DNA of 64,000 nt from Aerococcus sanguinicola (GTDB lineage Bacteria; Bacillota; Bacilli; Lactobacillales; Aerococcaceae), in NCBI RefSeq assembly GCF_008726925.1, contig NZ_VYWO01000003.1:124001-188000 (forward strand). Reading direction: 5' to 3'. The notes beneath the pieces are model-generated. The model saw only the letters and a list, made by a program, of their open reading frames with translations, was not told where the DNA came from and did no database searches. A program made the position numbers and the translations under genes. Shown here one piece after another: positions 41,894 to 52,002 of the stretch; position 1 is the stretch's first letter, and each line of letters starts with the position of its first letter.

Positions 41894-43291
41894 ATGAACG
41901 AAACACGAGCAATTAGTCGAGAATCACTCCGAAACAAAAAAATCCTGGTCTTGGGACTCGCCATGACTGGGATGAGTGTGGTGCGCCACTTGAGGGACTT
42001 GGGCGCCTTTGTCACGGTTAATGATATCAAGCCCCTGGATGAGAACAAGGAAGCCCAGACCCTGATTGAAGAGAATGTCCGTGTCATTGCAGGTTCCCAT
42101 CCGGTGGAATTACTGGAAGAAGACTTCGCCTTCATGGTTAAAAATCCCGGGATTCCTTACAGCAATCCCATGGTCCAAGCAGCCCAAGCCAAGGGCCTGC
42201 CGGTCTATACGGATATCGAACTTGTTGGCCAATTGACCGCGGCTGAAATCATCGGCATCACGGGCTCTAACGGGAAGACCACAACGGCTTCTTTGACCTA
42301 TCAAATCCTAGAGGCAGCAACCGACCTGCCTGGAAAGAATTACCTGGCAGGTAATATCGGACTAGCAGCCCTGGATGTGGCCTTAGATGCCCAGGCCAGC
42401 GACCGCTTGGTGCTTGAACTGTCAAGTTTCCAACTGATGGGGACTTACCAGTTCAAGCCCAAGATTGCGGCCATTAGTAACCTCTACCCCACCCACTTAG
42501 ACTACCATGGGAGCCTGGAAGCCTATTTAGAGGCCAAATGGCAGATTACAGCCCAGCAGGAGGCTTCGGATTACCTCATCTTGAATGCCGACCAGGAGAT
42601 GCTTTGGGAGAAAAGACAGGAGACCCGGGCCCAAGTTATTCCGGTTTCCTTAACTGGCCAGTCGCAGGAGGGGGCTTGGTATGACCGAGAAGGCCAGCGT
42701 TTGATGTGGCGAAAAGAAGCTGTTTTGGACCGGGACCAAGTCTTTATTCCAGGGGACCACAATGTTCAGAATGCCTTGATCGCCATTGCCATCGCCAAAC
42801 TCCTTGGGGTTTCGAATGCAGCTATCCAGGAGGCCTGCCAAGCTTTCCACGGGGTGGCCTACCGAATGCAATTTGTTTTAGACTGTGAGGGACGTCGCTT
42901 CTACAACGATTCTAAGGCAACTAATAATGATGCAGCTAAGACCGCTCTACGCAGCTTCCAAGCCCCCATTGTTTGGATTGCAGGCGGCTTAGACCGGGGC
43001 TTAGCTCTGGATGATCTCAAGGCTGAAGTCGGTCAGGTCAAGGCCATGGTGGTCATGGGTGAGACAGCAGATCGTTTTGCAGACCTGGCCAAAGACATGG
43101 AGATTCCTTATTTTTATGCCAAAAATATTGAAGAAGCAACGGACCTGGCCTTTGCCCAGAGCCAAGCTGGCGATGTGATTCTCCTCTCACCGGCTTGCGC
43201 TTCTTGGGACCAATACCTTAACTTCGAAATGCGTGGCGACCGCTTTGTCCAAGCGGCCAAGCGTTTAGCCCAATCACGACCAAAACAGTAA
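41894..43291 (+). CDS. murD: UDP-N-acetylmuramoylalanine-D-glutamate ligase
   Basis: A 465-aa Mur ligase adding D-Glu. It has the N-terminal nucleotide-fold VLGLAMTGMSVVRHL, the ATP-binding loop GITGSNGKTTTASL, SNLYPTHLDYH, NDSKATNNDAAKTAL and the C-terminal LLSPACASWDQYLNFEMRG motif. Standard length. Confidence 0.96.
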   Translation: MNETRAISRESLRNKKILVLGLAMTGMSVVRHLRDLGAFVTVNDIKPLDENKEAQTLIEENVRVIAGSHPVELLEEDFAFMVKNPGIPYSNPMVQAAQAKGLPVYTDIELVGQLTAAEIIGITGSNGKTTTASLTYQILEAATDLPGKNYLAGNIGLAALDVALDAQASDRLVLELSSFQLMGTYQFKPKIAAISNLYPTHLDYHGSLEAYLEAKWQITAQQEASDYLILNADQEMLWEKRQETRAQVIPVSLTGQSQEGAWYDREGQRLMWRKEAVLDRDQVFIPGDHNVQNALIAIAIAKLLGVSNAAIQEACQAFHGVAYRMQFVLDCEGRRFYNDSKATNNDAAKTALRSFQAPIVWIAGGLDRGLALDDLKAEVGQVKAMVVMGETADRFADLAKDMEIPYFYAKNIEEATDLAFAQSQAGDVILLSPACASWDQYLNFEMRGDRFVQAAKRLAQSRPKQ

Positions 43292-43310
43292 ATTAGGAAG
43301 GATGGAAAGC

Positions 43311-44414
43311 ATGCGCGTTGTCTTATCTGGTGGCGGAACGGGAGGCCATATCTATCCCGCTCTGGCCCTCAAGAAGAATATTTCAGCCCATTATCCCGAA
43401 GCAGAATTTCTCTATATCGGGACAGCTCAGGGCATGGAAGCCAAAATTGTGCCCGAACAGGGGATTCCCTTCAAGACTGTCAGGATCCAGGGGCTCAGGC
43501 GGTCACTCTCTATGGATAATATAAAAACGGCCTTTTACATGCTCCAGAGCGTCTCAGCTGCCCGCAAACTTTTGAAAGAATTCCAACCGGATGTTGTGGT
43601 CGGGACGGGGGGCTATGTCTGTGCCCCAGTACTTTACGCCGCATCTCATTTGGGCATTCCAACCGTTATCCACGAGCAGAATTCGGTGGCCGGGATTACC
43701 AATAAATTTTTGAGCCGCTATGTGGATAAGATCGCGATTTGTTTTGACCGGGTCAAGGCAGACTTCAGCCGCTATGCCCATAAAGTTGTCTATACTGGCA
43801 ATCCACGGGCCCAGGAAGTCGCAGCGATTCAAGGCCGGGTCGACCTGACGGACTATGGTCTGGCCAATAACCGACCGACTCTGCTTATCTTTGGGGGGAG
43901 TCGGGGGGCCCAACGGATCAATGATGCGGTCATGGCCTCGCTTGAAGCCTTCACCAAGCGGCCATACCAGGTGCTCATTGCGTCTGGTGAAATCTATTAT
44001 GAAGACTACCAGAGAGAATTTGACCACTTAGACCATCTGACTAATGTGAAGGTCGTGCCCTATATCAAAAATATGCCCCAGCTCTTTAATACCGTGGACC
44101 TGGTAGTCTGCCGGTCGGGGGCAACGACTTTAACTGAATTAACGGCCTTGGGCACACCCAGTCTGCTGATTCCGAGTCCCAATGTGACCGGTAACCACCA
44201 GCAGCGCAATGCCGAGTCTTTGGTCGATCACCGGGCAGCCAAGATGCTCTTAGAAGAAGACCTCAACAATGAACTCTTCCTCGAGACCATCGATGAACTG
44301 ATGGCGGACGATATCCAACGGGTACAGATGAGCCAACAAGCCCGACTTCTGGGCGTGCCAGACGCTGCAGACCGTCTCCGCCGCGTCCTGGAGGCAGCCA
44401 TTGAAGAAAAATAA
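43311..44414 (+). CDS. murG: UDP-GlcNAc transferase MurG
   Basis: A 367-aa GT28 glycosyltransferase converting lipid I to lipid II. It has VVLSGGGTGGHIYPAL, VGTGGYVCAPVLYAA, IHEQNSVAGITNKF, the C-terminal LLIFGGSRGAQRIN, and VVCRSGATTLTELTALG. ATG 43311 is preferred to 43302 because AGGAAGG is 9 bases before it. Confidence 0.95.
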   Translation: MRVVLSGGGTGGHIYPALALKKNISAHYPEAEFLYIGTAQGMEAKIVPEQGIPFKTVRIQGLRRSLSMDNIKTAFYMLQSVSAARKLLKEFQPDVVVGTGGYVCAPVLYAASHLGIPTVIHEQNSVAGITNKFLSRYVDKIAICFDRVKADFSRYAHKVVYTGNPRAQEVAAIQGRVDLTDYGLANNRPTLLIFGGSRGAQRINDAVMASLEAFTKRPYQVLIASGEIYYEDYQREFDHLDHLTNVKVVPYIKNMPQLFNTVDLVVCRSGATTLTELTALGTPSLLIPSPNVTGNHQQRNAESLVDHRAAKMLLEEDLNNELFLETIDELMADDIQRVQMSQQARLLGVPDAADRLRRVLEAAIEEK

Positions 44415-44435
44415 AGCATAAAAAGGGGGAGAAGC

Positions 44436-45719
44436 ATGGACTGGGAGAAAGAAAGACGACGTTATCAAAAGAAAGCACACCCCTCAAGGTCCCAGGTCAG
44501 AAGCCGGGGGCGCGAGGAGGGCCAAGACGCGCCGGCTGCTTCCCGCCAGTCCCAGGCTGATTCTGACAAGCAAGCGACCAAGGCGACTAGGCCCAACCAG
44601 CCAGGTCAGCCCAAGCCCCAAGCGAAAAAGAAGCAGGGCCGGCGGATTAAACTCTGGCGTTCGGCCAAAGATCAATTGGGCAAGCCGAGCCAAGCCAAGG
44701 CCAGGCCGCCCAGAAAGAAGCAGGCAGCCAAGGTCCCAGCTAAGACCCGCTGGACTTACTATGGCATCTTTATCTTCCTCTTATTCGTCGCCATCTACCT
44801 TGCTTCACCCCTTAACCATGTCCAAGGGATCCAGGTTCGGGGGAACCGGCAGATTAAGGAAGAGGACCTGGTCCGGGTATCAGGTCTCCATCCCAGCATG
44901 AGCCTCGGCCGAGTCGATGCCCTCCAAGAAACAGCCATGCAGCGGATTAACGCAGCCTATCCCCAGGTCCAGAGCGTCAATATCCAAGTTGATGACCAGC
45001 GCAATGTGCTTATCAATATCCAAGAGCACCGGGTCGTGGGTTATGTGAAGAAGAAAGACTTCTACTATCCGGTCTTAGAGAACCAGATTATCCTGGACAA
45101 GGCCATGGCTGAACCCGATAAAGAGCTGCCCCTTTTTGAGGGCTTTGACGATGGGCAAGTCTTAAAGCTGGCTGAGCAGCTCGGTCAATTACCAGACCGT
45201 ATCCTCCAGCAGATTGTTTCCATCCATAACACCTCGACAGCTGATTATCCTAACCACCTGTCACTCAAGATGCGGGATGGGAATATCGTGACAGGCTTTA
45301 TGCTGAAATTTGTGGACTATCTCCAATACTATGACCAGGTCTTAGAGATTCTGGACGGGCAGAAGGGCCTCTTGGATATGGACCTGGGCATCTTCTTTAC
45401 GGAATTGACCCCTGCCAATAACCCCTTCGCTAGCGCGGAAGAGAAGGAAGCTTATGAAGCGGCCCATCCATCAGCGAGCCAGGCCGACCGTCAAGAAATT
45501 GAGGTCAAGGACAAGGAGGCGCCAGCAGAGTCTGGAAGCCAAGCGGACCAGTCTTCCAGCCAAAGCGGGCAAGGCTCAGCTGCTGGCACAAGCTCGTCGG
45601 CTTCTTCAGAGCCTAGTCCGACTCAAGCCGACCAAGCGCCAGCCCCTAACCAAGCGCCAGCAGCCAGTCAAGCGAGCGGGACCCCAAGCAGTAGCCAGCC
45701 TTCAAGTCAAAGCCAATAA
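44436..45719 (+). CDS. divIB: Cell division protein DivIB/FtsQ
   Basis: A 427-aa bitopic protein. There is a long basic, Lys/Gln/Ala/Pro-rich cytoplasmic region (residues 1-~104), one transmembrane helix (YGIFIFLLFVAIYLASPL, 106-123), a POTRA domain (VQGIQVRGNRQIKEEDLV onward) and FtsQ domains up to ~330. The last ~95 residues are a low-complexity Ser/Gln/Ala/Pro tail, longer than usual. It scaffolds FtsL and DivIC at the septum. Confidence 0.9.
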   Translation: MDWEKERRRYQKKAHPSRSQVRSRGREEGQDAPAASRQSQADSDKQATKATRPNQPGQPKPQAKKKQGRRIKLWRSAKDQLGKPSQAKARPPRKKQAAKVPAKTRWTYYGIFIFLLFVAIYLASPLNHVQGIQVRGNRQIKEEDLVRVSGLHPSMSLGRVDALQETAMQRINAAYPQVQSVNIQVDDQRNVLINIQEHRVVGYVKKKDFYYPVLENQIILDKAMAEPDKELPLFEGFDDGQVLKLAEQLGQLPDRILQQIVSIHNTSTADYPNHLSLKMRDGNIVTGFMLKFVDYLQYYDQVLEILDGQKGLLDMDLGIFFTELTPANNPFASAEEKEAYEAAHPSASQADRQEIEVKDKEAPAESGSQADQSSSQSGQGSAAGTSSSASSEPSPTQADQAPAPNQAPAASQASGTPSSSQPSSQSQ

Positions 45720-45749
45720 GGGTGTGTTAAGCGTCACCTGTCCAGCGGT

Positions 45750-45780
45750 AGGAGCTAGTCTCCCGCCGCTTTTTTCTTGA
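45750..45780 (+). terminator. Terminator after divIB
   Basis: AGCGGTAGGAG pairs imperfectly with CTCCCGCCGCT over CTAGT, followed by TTTTT. It separates ftsAZ from the upstream cluster. Confidence 0.8.
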
Positions 45781-46022
45781 CAATGATCTGCTTTTCCCCT
45801 GGGGCGACTGCTTGTGATTGCTATCGATATTTCTGTATGGTAAACTTGATTATGATCTGATATCTATAGCTTCTATATGAAGAGAGCTTGCGAGCGGCTA
45901 GCTTTCTTTTCTTTCATTGATTTAGGAAAAGTTTACTGCTTTTGCTCCTTCATTTATGTTAAAATAGAAGCGATATAGACATATCTTGATTATTGATTAA
46001 AGAATTTGGAGGTTTCAATTAC
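45781..46022 (+). promoter_or_regulatory. ftsA upstream region
   Basis: About 240 bases without a gene. A TAAAAT (45960-45965) in AT-rich sequence is a candidate -10 about 58 bases before ftsA, but no good -35 was found. No repeat unit is seen here. Confidence 0.4.
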
Positions 46023-47438
46023 ATGGTGCAACCAAAAGTTTATGCGAGTCTCGATATTGGAACCACTTCAGTAAAAGTTGTTGTTGCCGAATATGTGAAC
46101 CAGCACCTGAATGTGATTGGTGTTGGAAGTGAGCGTTCAGAAGGTTTGAGCCGGGGTGTGATTGTGGATATCGACAAGACCGTCGAAGCCATTAAGCGTG
46201 CCGTTCAGCAAGCTGAGCGCAAGTCAAACTGTGAAATTAAGAACGTTATTGTTGGCGTACCATGTAATCAAGTGAACATAGAGCCTTGTTATGGGATGAT
46301 TGCTGTGGCCAATGAGAACCGTGAAATTACGGACAAAGATGTCAACAATGTCTTATCTGCAGCTAAGGTACGCGCTGTTCCACCAGAACGGGAGATCATC
46401 TCTGTGATCCCGGAAGAATTCGTGGTGGATGGCTTTGATGGCATCCGTGATCCACGTGGGATGATTGGCGTTCGTCTAGAGCTCTATGCGAGCATGATTA
46501 CAGGGACTAAGACCATTATTCACAATATTCGCCGTTGCGTTGAGAATGCGGGCTTGAATATTGCCGACTTGGTCGTTCAACCCCTAGCAACGGCAGCCGC
46601 AGCCCTATCTGAAGGTGAAAGAGATTTCGGAACGATTATTATCGATATGGGCGGTGGCCAGACCAGTGCGAGCGTAATCCATGACAACCAGCTAAAATTT
46701 GCTTATATTGACCAAGAGGGTGGCGAATATATCACCAAGGATATTTCCACAGTCTTAAATACAACCTTGGAAAATGCCGAGCAGATTAAGTTAGAATACG
46801 GCTATGCCGATTCCCGTCATACCAGTGAGAATGAATTCTTCCCGGTTGAGATTATCGGCAAGAAAGAACCTGCTAAGGTAGACGAACACTATCTTTCTGA
46901 AATTATTGAAGCACGCGTGATGCAAATTTTGGAAACGATTAAACGCGCTTTAGACCAAGTGGAAGCCTTTGATCTTCCTGGTGGCGTGGTGGTAACTGGT
47001 GGGGCAGCTGCCCTCCCTGGCGTGATTGAGCTCGCTTCAGAATATTTTGAAACAGAAGTCCGTTTCTATATTCCAGAGCATGTGGGCCTACGCAATCCGA
47101 TGTTTGCCACTGCAGTCGGCCTGGTTGAATATGCTTCGGGCTTAGAGGAAATTTACCATGTCGCCCAAGGTTATAACTTCGATAACCGGACCCGGGATGC
47201 AGCTAAGCGGGAAGACCAAAGCTATACCCGCCCTCAAGTCCGCGCCCATGAGCCGGAAGTCGACCACCATGAGCCTCAAGCAGAGAGCGTTCCTGAAGCG
47301 CCTTATGCTGGCTATGAAGAAGAGGACCATGAAGTCGAAGTCAGAGGCACTCGCCAAGCAGCCGACAGCTCGGCTAAAGAAGGCAACGAAGGCTTCGCTG
47401 ATAAAGTGAAGAGCTTTTTTGAAGATATCTTTAACTAA
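46023..47438 (+). CDS. ftsA: Cell division protein FtsA
   Basis: A 471-aa actin-fold ATPase with YASLDIGTTSVKVVVAEY (phosphate 1), TIIIDMGGGQTSASVI (phosphate 2) and VVTGGAAALPGVIELA (adenosine). The C-terminal amphipathic membrane helix is KVKSFFEDIFN, after a ~50-residue acidic His/Glu-rich linker. It tethers FtsZ to the membrane. ATG 46023 is 9 bases after TTGGAGG. Confidence 0.95.
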   Translation: MVQPKVYASLDIGTTSVKVVVAEYVNQHLNVIGVGSERSEGLSRGVIVDIDKTVEAIKRAVQQAERKSNCEIKNVIVGVPCNQVNIEPCYGMIAVANENREITDKDVNNVLSAAKVRAVPPEREIISVIPEEFVVDGFDGIRDPRGMIGVRLELYASMITGTKTIIHNIRRCVENAGLNIADLVVQPLATAAAALSEGERDFGTIIIDMGGGQTSASVIHDNQLKFAYIDQEGGEYITKDISTVLNTTLENAEQIKLEYGYADSRHTSENEFFPVEIIGKKEPAKVDEHYLSEIIEARVMQILETIKRALDQVEAFDLPGGVVVTGGAAALPGVIELASEYFETEVRFYIPEHVGLRNPMFATAVGLVEYASGLEEIYHVAQGYNFDNRTRDAAKREDQSYTRPQVRAHEPEVDHHEPQAESVPEAPYAGYEEEDHEVEVRGTRQAADSSAKEGNEGFADKVKSFFEDIFN

Positions 47439-47466
47439 GACGAGTATTGATTCAGGAGGATAAAAG

Positions 47467-48732
47467 ATGGATTTAGAATTTGACAATTTACAAGATTTTG
47501 AACGCGGCGCTAATATCAAGGTTATTGGTGTTGGTGGTGGCGGTAATAACGCAGTCAACCGCATGATCCAAGAAAACGTACGTGGGGTTGAGTTCATTGT
47601 AGCCAATACCGATACCCAGGCCTTAGCCCATTCCAGTGCAGATGTTAAGATTCACTTAGGGCCTAAGATTGCCCGGGGACTTGGTGCTGGCGCCCAACCA
47701 GAAGTAGGCCGCAAAGCAGCTGAAGAGAGTGAAGACCAAATCCGGGAAGCCCTCCAAGGCGCTGACCTGATCTTCATCACTGCTGGTATGGGTGGGGGGA
47801 CCGGTACCGGTGCCGCACCAATCGTTGCTCAGATCGCCAAAGAAGAACTGGGCGCTTTGACGGTAGGGGTTGTGACCCGTCCTTTCACCTTTGAAGGACC
47901 TAAACGTGGCCGTTCTGCTGCGGAAGGGATTGCCAAGATGAAGGAACATGTGGATACCTTGGTGACCATCTCCAACAACCGCTTGCTCGAAATTGTAGAC
48001 AAGAAGACTCCAATGCGTGAAGCTTTTGGCGAAGCAGACAATGTCTTACGCCAAGGGGTTCAAGGGATTTCTGACCTGATTACGTCACCAGGCTATGTGA
48101 ACTTGGACTTCGCGGACGTACGTACCGTGATGCAAGACCAAGGGACCGCCTTAATGGGTATCGGTTCTGGTCAAGGTGAAAACCGTACAGCAGATGCTAC
48201 TAAGAAGGCCATTTCTTCGCCATTACTTGAAGTGTCTATCGATGGGGCAGAACAAATCCTCTTGAATATTGCAGGTGGGGAAGACCTGACCCTCTTCGAA
48301 GCTCAAGATGCAGCTGATATTGTTTCCGCCGCTTCTTCTTCTGAAGTGAACATTATCTTCGGGACCACCATCAATGAAGACTTGGATGATGAAGTCATTG
48401 TGACTGTTATTGCGACTGGGATTGACGAAGAACGTCGCCATGAAGAAAAGAAGGCCAGCCGTCAAAGTTCTGCCTTTAAGACAGGAGCACAAACGACACC
48501 TAGCCGCGACTATGGCAACCGTCCAGAACAATTCGAACAGAAACAAACGCCAAGTCGTCCTGCTCGTCCAAGCCGTCAAGACAGCTATGATGCTTGGGAA
48601 GCGCCACGCGATAACCACCGTCCAGCTGCTGATGACTACAATACTTACAATGCGCCAAATGAAAGCTATGGCAATGAGTTAGGGGAAGATGAACTCGATA
48701 CCCCACCATTCTTTAGAAAGCGTCGTCGGTAA
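47467..48732 (+). CDS. ftsZ: Cell division GTPase FtsZ
   Basis: A 421-aa tubulin homolog. The GTP loop is [15 protein letters not shown], the synergy loop [11 protein letters not shown], a Gln/Ser/Arg-rich linker covers ~320-400, and the C-terminal peptide is [12 protein letters not shown], the site for FtsA, SepF and others. It forms the Z ring. 28 bases after ftsA. Confidence 0.97.
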   Translation: MDLEFDNLQDFERGANIKVIGVGGGGNNAVNRMIQENVRGVEFIVANTDTQALAHSSADVKIHLGPKIARGLGAGAQPEVGRKAAEESEDQIREALQGADLIFITAGMGGGTGTGAAPIVAQIAKEELGALTVGVVTRPFTFEGPKRGRSAAEGIAKMKEHVDTLVTISNNRLLEIVDKKTPMREAFGEADNVLRQGVQGISDLITSPGYVNLDFADVRTVMQDQGTALMGIGSGQGENRTADATKKAISSPLLEVSIDGAEQILLNIAGGEDLTLFEAQDAADIVSAASSSEVNIIFGTTINEDLDDEVIVTVIATGIDEERRHEEKKASRQSSAFKTGAQTTPSRDYGNRPEQFEQKQTPSRPARPSRQDSYDAWEAPRDNHRPAADDYNTYNAPNESYGNELGEDELDTPPFFRKRRR

Positions 48733-48734
48733 GC

Positions 48735-49406
48735 ATGACCTATCAAGATAATGTACAGGCCGTCCGGGAACGGATTCAAGCTGTGCAGCAGGAATCAGCC
48801 TTGTCCTCTAAGGATGTGAGGCTGATTTGTGTTTCTAAGTACCATTCGGTAGAAGAAAGCCTAGGCCTCTACCAAGTGGGCCTAAGAGATTACGCAGAGA
48901 ATTATGTCGACGGTCTATTAGAGAAGAAGGCAGCCATGCCCGACGACTGCACCTGGCATTTGATCGGTCCCTTGCAATCGCGTAAGGTCAAGGACGTGAT
49001 TAATGAAGTGGACTACTTCCATGCCTTAGACCGCTTAAAGATTGCCAAGGAAATCCAAAAACGGGCAGACCATGTCATCAAGTGTTTCGTTCAAGTGAAT
49101 GTGTCGGGAGAAGCTAGCAAGTCAGGTCTAGCCCCTTCAGAATTGGAGGGCTTTATTAAGGACCTGGCTGCCTATGACAAGATAGAAATTGTGGGCTTGA
49201 TGACCATGGCCCCTCACGATGCCAGTGATGAAGCCATTCGATCTTATTTTGGGGGCCTGCGTGACCTAGGCCAGGCTGTTCAAGCCCTGGACCTCGCCTA
49301 TGCACCCTGCTTGGAACTGAGCATGGGAATGAGCTCCGACTATCCTTTAGCGGTGGCTGAAGGGGCAACATGTGTCCGCATTGGCTCAGCCTTGTATCAA
49401 GAATAA
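48735..49406 (+). CDS. YggS-family PLP homeostasis protein
   Basis: A 223-aa TIM-barrel PLP-binding protein. The PLP lysine is in RLICVSKYHSVEE, followed by WHLIGPLQSRKVK and LSMGMSSDYPLAVAEGATCVRIGSALY. It buffers pyridoxal phosphate and is typically found between ftsZ and sepF in Firmicutes. 2 bases after ftsZ. Confidence 0.92.
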   Translation: MTYQDNVQAVRERIQAVQQESALSSKDVRLICVSKYHSVEESLGLYQVGLRDYAENYVDGLLEKKAAMPDDCTWHLIGPLQSRKVKDVINEVDYFHALDRLKIAKEIQKRADHVIKCFVQVNVSGEASKSGLAPSELEGFIKDLAAYDKIEIVGLMTMAPHDASDEAIRSYFGGLRDLGQAVQALDLAYAPCLELSMGMSSDYPLAVAEGATCVRIGSALYQE

Positions 49407-49417
49407 ACGGGGGATTT

Positions 49418-49951
49418 ATGGCATTTAAAGATTTTGTCCAATCAATTTTTATTAATGAAGACCAGGATGTATACGATAGCTATGACGAGGACCTGGCGTC
49501 AGATCCAGAAGGGGCTGCCCCCTTGGCTAGAGAAGAGACCAAGCCTGAGGAGGATGTAGAGATGGCTGACCAAGCAAAGAAGACCAATCAAAAATTAATT
49601 CGTATGGACGGAGGCCGGCAAGCCAAGCAGCAGACCATCCAAATCTTCCTGCCGCGGATTTTTGGCGAAGCCGAACGGATTGGCGACCTACTCTTAGAGG
49701 GTAAGGGTGTCATCTTAAACTTTGACCGCATGGAAGAAGCTGATGCCCGGCGCTTCATCGATTATATCGCTGGCGTTGTCTTTGCAATCCATGGCGATAT
49801 GCAGCGGATTGGCCAGGATGTCTTCCTAGCTGTTCCAGCCAGTATCGATATCCAGGGGGTCTACGAAGATCAAATCGACCCGAGTCACTACCGTTATGCG
49901 TCCGACCGCCGTTATGATCCATTCAAGGAGGAAGAAGACATCCATGACTAA
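49418..49951 (+). CDS. sepF: Cell division protein SepF
   Basis: A 177-aa protein with an N-terminal amphipathic membrane helix (MAFKDFVQSIF), an acidic linker, and the SepF core (IQIFLPRIFGEAERIGDLLLEGKGVI .. ARRFIDYIAGVVFAIHGDMQRIG). It polymerises into rings and anchors FtsZ. ATG 49418 is the conserved start. It overlaps the yggT gene by 8 bases. Confidence 0.93.
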   Translation: MAFKDFVQSIFINEDQDVYDSYDEDLASDPEGAAPLAREETKPEEDVEMADQAKKTNQKLIRMDGGRQAKQQTIQIFLPRIFGEAERIGDLLLEGKGVILNFDRMEEADARRFIDYIAGVVFAIHGDMQRIGQDVFLAVPASIDIQGVYEDQIDPSHYRYASDRRYDPFKEEEDIHD

Positions 49952-50195
49952 TATCATTTGGTTACTACAAGAACTCATCCGCCTGTACAGCTTTGTTCTG
50001 ATTATCTATGCCCTCCTCTCCTGGTTTCCAGGGGCAAGGGACAGCAAGCTGGGGCAGCTGATCAACAGCCTAGCCGAGCCTTATATCTCCTTCTTTGACT
50101 CCTTTATCCCTTCTCTTGGAGGGATTAGTTTCAATGTGGTGATTGGCCTGCTCGTGCTCCAACTCGCCCAGCGCGGTCTAACGATTTTTTACTAG
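49944..50195 (+). CDS. YggT family membrane protein
   Basis: An 83-aa protein with two hydrophobic helices (residues ~3-27 and ~60-78) and the family motif YALLSWFPGARDSKLGQLI. The position between sepF and ylmH is conserved. The role is uncertain, possibly in membrane protein or osmotic stress functions. Start ATG 49944 has AAGGAGGAAG upstream. Confidence 0.88.
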   Translation: MTNIIWLLQELIRLYSFVLIIYALLSWFPGARDSKLGQLINSLAEPYISFFDSFIPSLGGISFNVVIGLLVLQLAQRGLTIFY

Positions 50196-50203
50196 CATCA
50201 AGC

Positions 50204-50243
50204 GGCCTGTCCTCATTCTTAGTGCTTAGGGCAGGCCTTTTTA
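50204..50243 (+). terminator. Terminator after yggT
   Basis: GGCCTGTCCT pairs with AGGGCAGGCC (one G-T) and is followed by TTTTT. Confidence 0.85.
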
Positions 50244-50368
50244 CTAGGGTTAGGCGTCAATTTTTTGCTGGAGCAATTATTATTCCGGCTAATTTTTAGC
50301 GATTTCTTTCCCCTGGGCTCAGTCTTAGTGTAGAATAAAAGAAAGACTGAAGAAAGGAGGGCTCCAAT

Positions 50369-51157
50369 TTGTCTGGAGACCTATTCCAACATTTTCCAGC
50401 TGAAGAGAAATTATTCGTCGAACAAGTGCTGGACTGGCAGGGCCAGGTGCTTGACCAATACCGGCCTGTCTTGTCTGACTTTCTCGACCCAAGGGAGCAA
50501 GCGATTGCCCAAACGGTCCTTGGCCAAGACCATCCAGACTATGCCTATGCTTTATGGGGAGGCTATGACCGGGCGGAGCGCCAGCGCCTCCTCATCTATC
50601 CCACTTATCTGGAGCCAGAGCGGGCAGATTATGAGCTGGTCCTGGTTGAAGTAAACTATGCCAAGAAATTCAACCAGTTGAGCCACCGGCAAATCTTAGG
50701 TTCTCTCTTGGGCCAAGGGATTGATCGCAAGGCCTTGGGGGATATCCTCACAGATGGTGACCGCTGGCAGTTCATTACTAGCCAAGAACTCTTGCCCTTC
50801 TTTGTCCAGGAAGTTGACCGGGTAGGGCGGGCTAAAGTCGCCCTCAAGCAGACCGCCTGGACAGACCGGGTCATTAGCCAGGAGCACTGGCAGGAGCGAA
50901 CTATCAGTGCGGCTTCCCTGCGCCTGGACCTGGTAGTGGCGGAGGCCCTTAAGCTCTCCCGGTCTAAGGCTAAGGACTTGGTCCAAGCCAAGGCCATTAA
51001 GCAGAACTGGCAGGTCCAAGACCGCGTCGACCGGGAAGTAGCAGTCGGCGATACCCTCAGCGTCCGCGGTTACGGCCGGCTCTATATCGACCAAATCCTA
51101 GGCCAGTCCAAGAAGGGCAAGGTCCGTTTGGCCATTCAGTACCTAGCAAATCAATGA
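50369..51157 (+). CDS. ylmH: YlmH-type S4-domain RNA-binding protein
   Basis: A 262-aa protein with an N-terminal YlmH domain (AIAQTVLGQDHPDYAYALWGGYDRAERQR...) and a C-terminal S4 domain (ASLRLDLVVAEALKLSRSKAKDLVQAKAI). In Bacillus it takes part in ribosome quality control by binding peptidyl-tRNA on 50S. It starts with TTG 50369; AAAGGAGG is 8 bases upstream. Confidence 0.9.
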   Translation: MSGDLFQHFPAEEKLFVEQVLDWQGQVLDQYRPVLSDFLDPREQAIAQTVLGQDHPDYAYALWGGYDRAERQRLLIYPTYLEPERADYELVLVEVNYAKKFNQLSHRQILGSLLGQGIDRKALGDILTDGDRWQFITSQELLPFFVQEVDRVGRAKVALKQTAWTDRVISQEHWQERTISAASLRLDLVVAEALKLSRSKAKDLVQAKAIKQNWQVQDRVDREVAVGDTLSVRGYGRLYIDQILGQSKKGKVRLAIQYLANQ

Positions 51158-51173
51158 AAAGAGGTTGATGAGA

Positions 51174-51956
51174 ATGAATGCAAGTGATTTAAAAGATAAG
51201 ACCTTCAAGAGTAAGTTATCAGGTTATGATAAGCAAGAGGTGGATAGCTTCCTCCAAGAGGTTCGCCACGCCATGGATAATCTAGAAACCCTGAACCAGT
51301 ACATGCAGCAGGAAATCTTCGAGAAAAATGCCCAATTGGATGAATTCCGGGGCAAGGAGTCGGCCCTCAACCGGTCCATCGTAGTGGCCCAGGAAGCCGC
51401 AGATAAATTACGGGAAGAAGCCCTCAACGAAGCAGAATTGATTGTCAGCCGGGCGGAAGAATCGGCTAAGGAGCTCTTGACAGAGGCCGGGGAACGCGCT
51501 GTGGCAGTAGACACGGAGACCACTTACCTCCAACAACACGGTCAGGTGCTCAGAGGTCAGCTCATGGGACTCATTCACAACAGCCAACAGAGCTTAGAAG
51601 ATGAACGTTGGGATAAGATCTTTACGGCGCGCGAAGAAGCCCGGGGCCAGTGCCCGAACTTGGAAGACTTGATTGCGGACTTGGACCTGCCTGTCCGCAA
51701 TGACAAGGCAGCGGAAATCTTCGACCTGGCCAATGCCCAGGTGGACGAAGCCAAGCAGAAGGAAGAATTCTTCAACAATGACCAAGTGGCGGTCATGCCA
51801 GAGGAGGTCAAGGAAGTGCTCGAACCTGAAGATGTCCAGCATCTCACCCAGGGCCAAGCTCCTCAAGAAGAGCCTGCCAATTCGGAAGTAGATAGCTCAG
51901 AGTCCGATCAAGGCCAAGAATTCGTCTTTAAGAATGCGGATGAACCAGATTATTAA
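51174..51956 (+). CDS. divIVA: Cell-pole and septum protein DivIVA
   Basis: A 260-aa coiled-coil protein. The N-terminal membrane-curvature domain is MNASDLKDKTFKSKLSGYDKQEVDSFLQEV, followed by coiled coils to ~200 and an acidic Glu/Gln/Pro-rich tail. ATG 51174 has GAGG 9 bases upstream. It lies between ylmH and ileS as in most Firmicutes. Confidence 0.92.
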   Translation: MNASDLKDKTFKSKLSGYDKQEVDSFLQEVRHAMDNLETLNQYMQQEIFEKNAQLDEFRGKESALNRSIVVAQEAADKLREEALNEAELIVSRAEESAKELLTEAGERAVAVDTETTYLQQHGQVLRGQLMGLIHNSQQSLEDERWDKIFTAREEARGQCPNLEDLIADLDLPVRNDKAAEIFDLANAQVDEAKQKEEFFNNDQVAVMPEEVKEVLEPEDVQHLTQGQAPQEEPANSEVDSSESDQGQEFVFKNADEPDY

Positions 51957-51967
51957 GCGGTCTGGGC

Positions 51968-51996
51968 TTGAAAGATGAGAAAAATTTTAGTATCAT
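51968..51996 (+). promoter_or_regulatory. Candidate promoter of T-box-ileS
   Basis: TTGAAA (51968-51973), 17 bases, TATCAT (51991-51996), just upstream of the T-box leader. Confidence 0.5.
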
Positions 51997-52002
51997 TAGC
52001 CA

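Noticed and set aside
45719..45732. GGGTGTG after divIB as a type I unit start
   Set aside because: Only 7 bases match; no P2, bulge or internal loop follows and a normal terminator lies 30 bases on.
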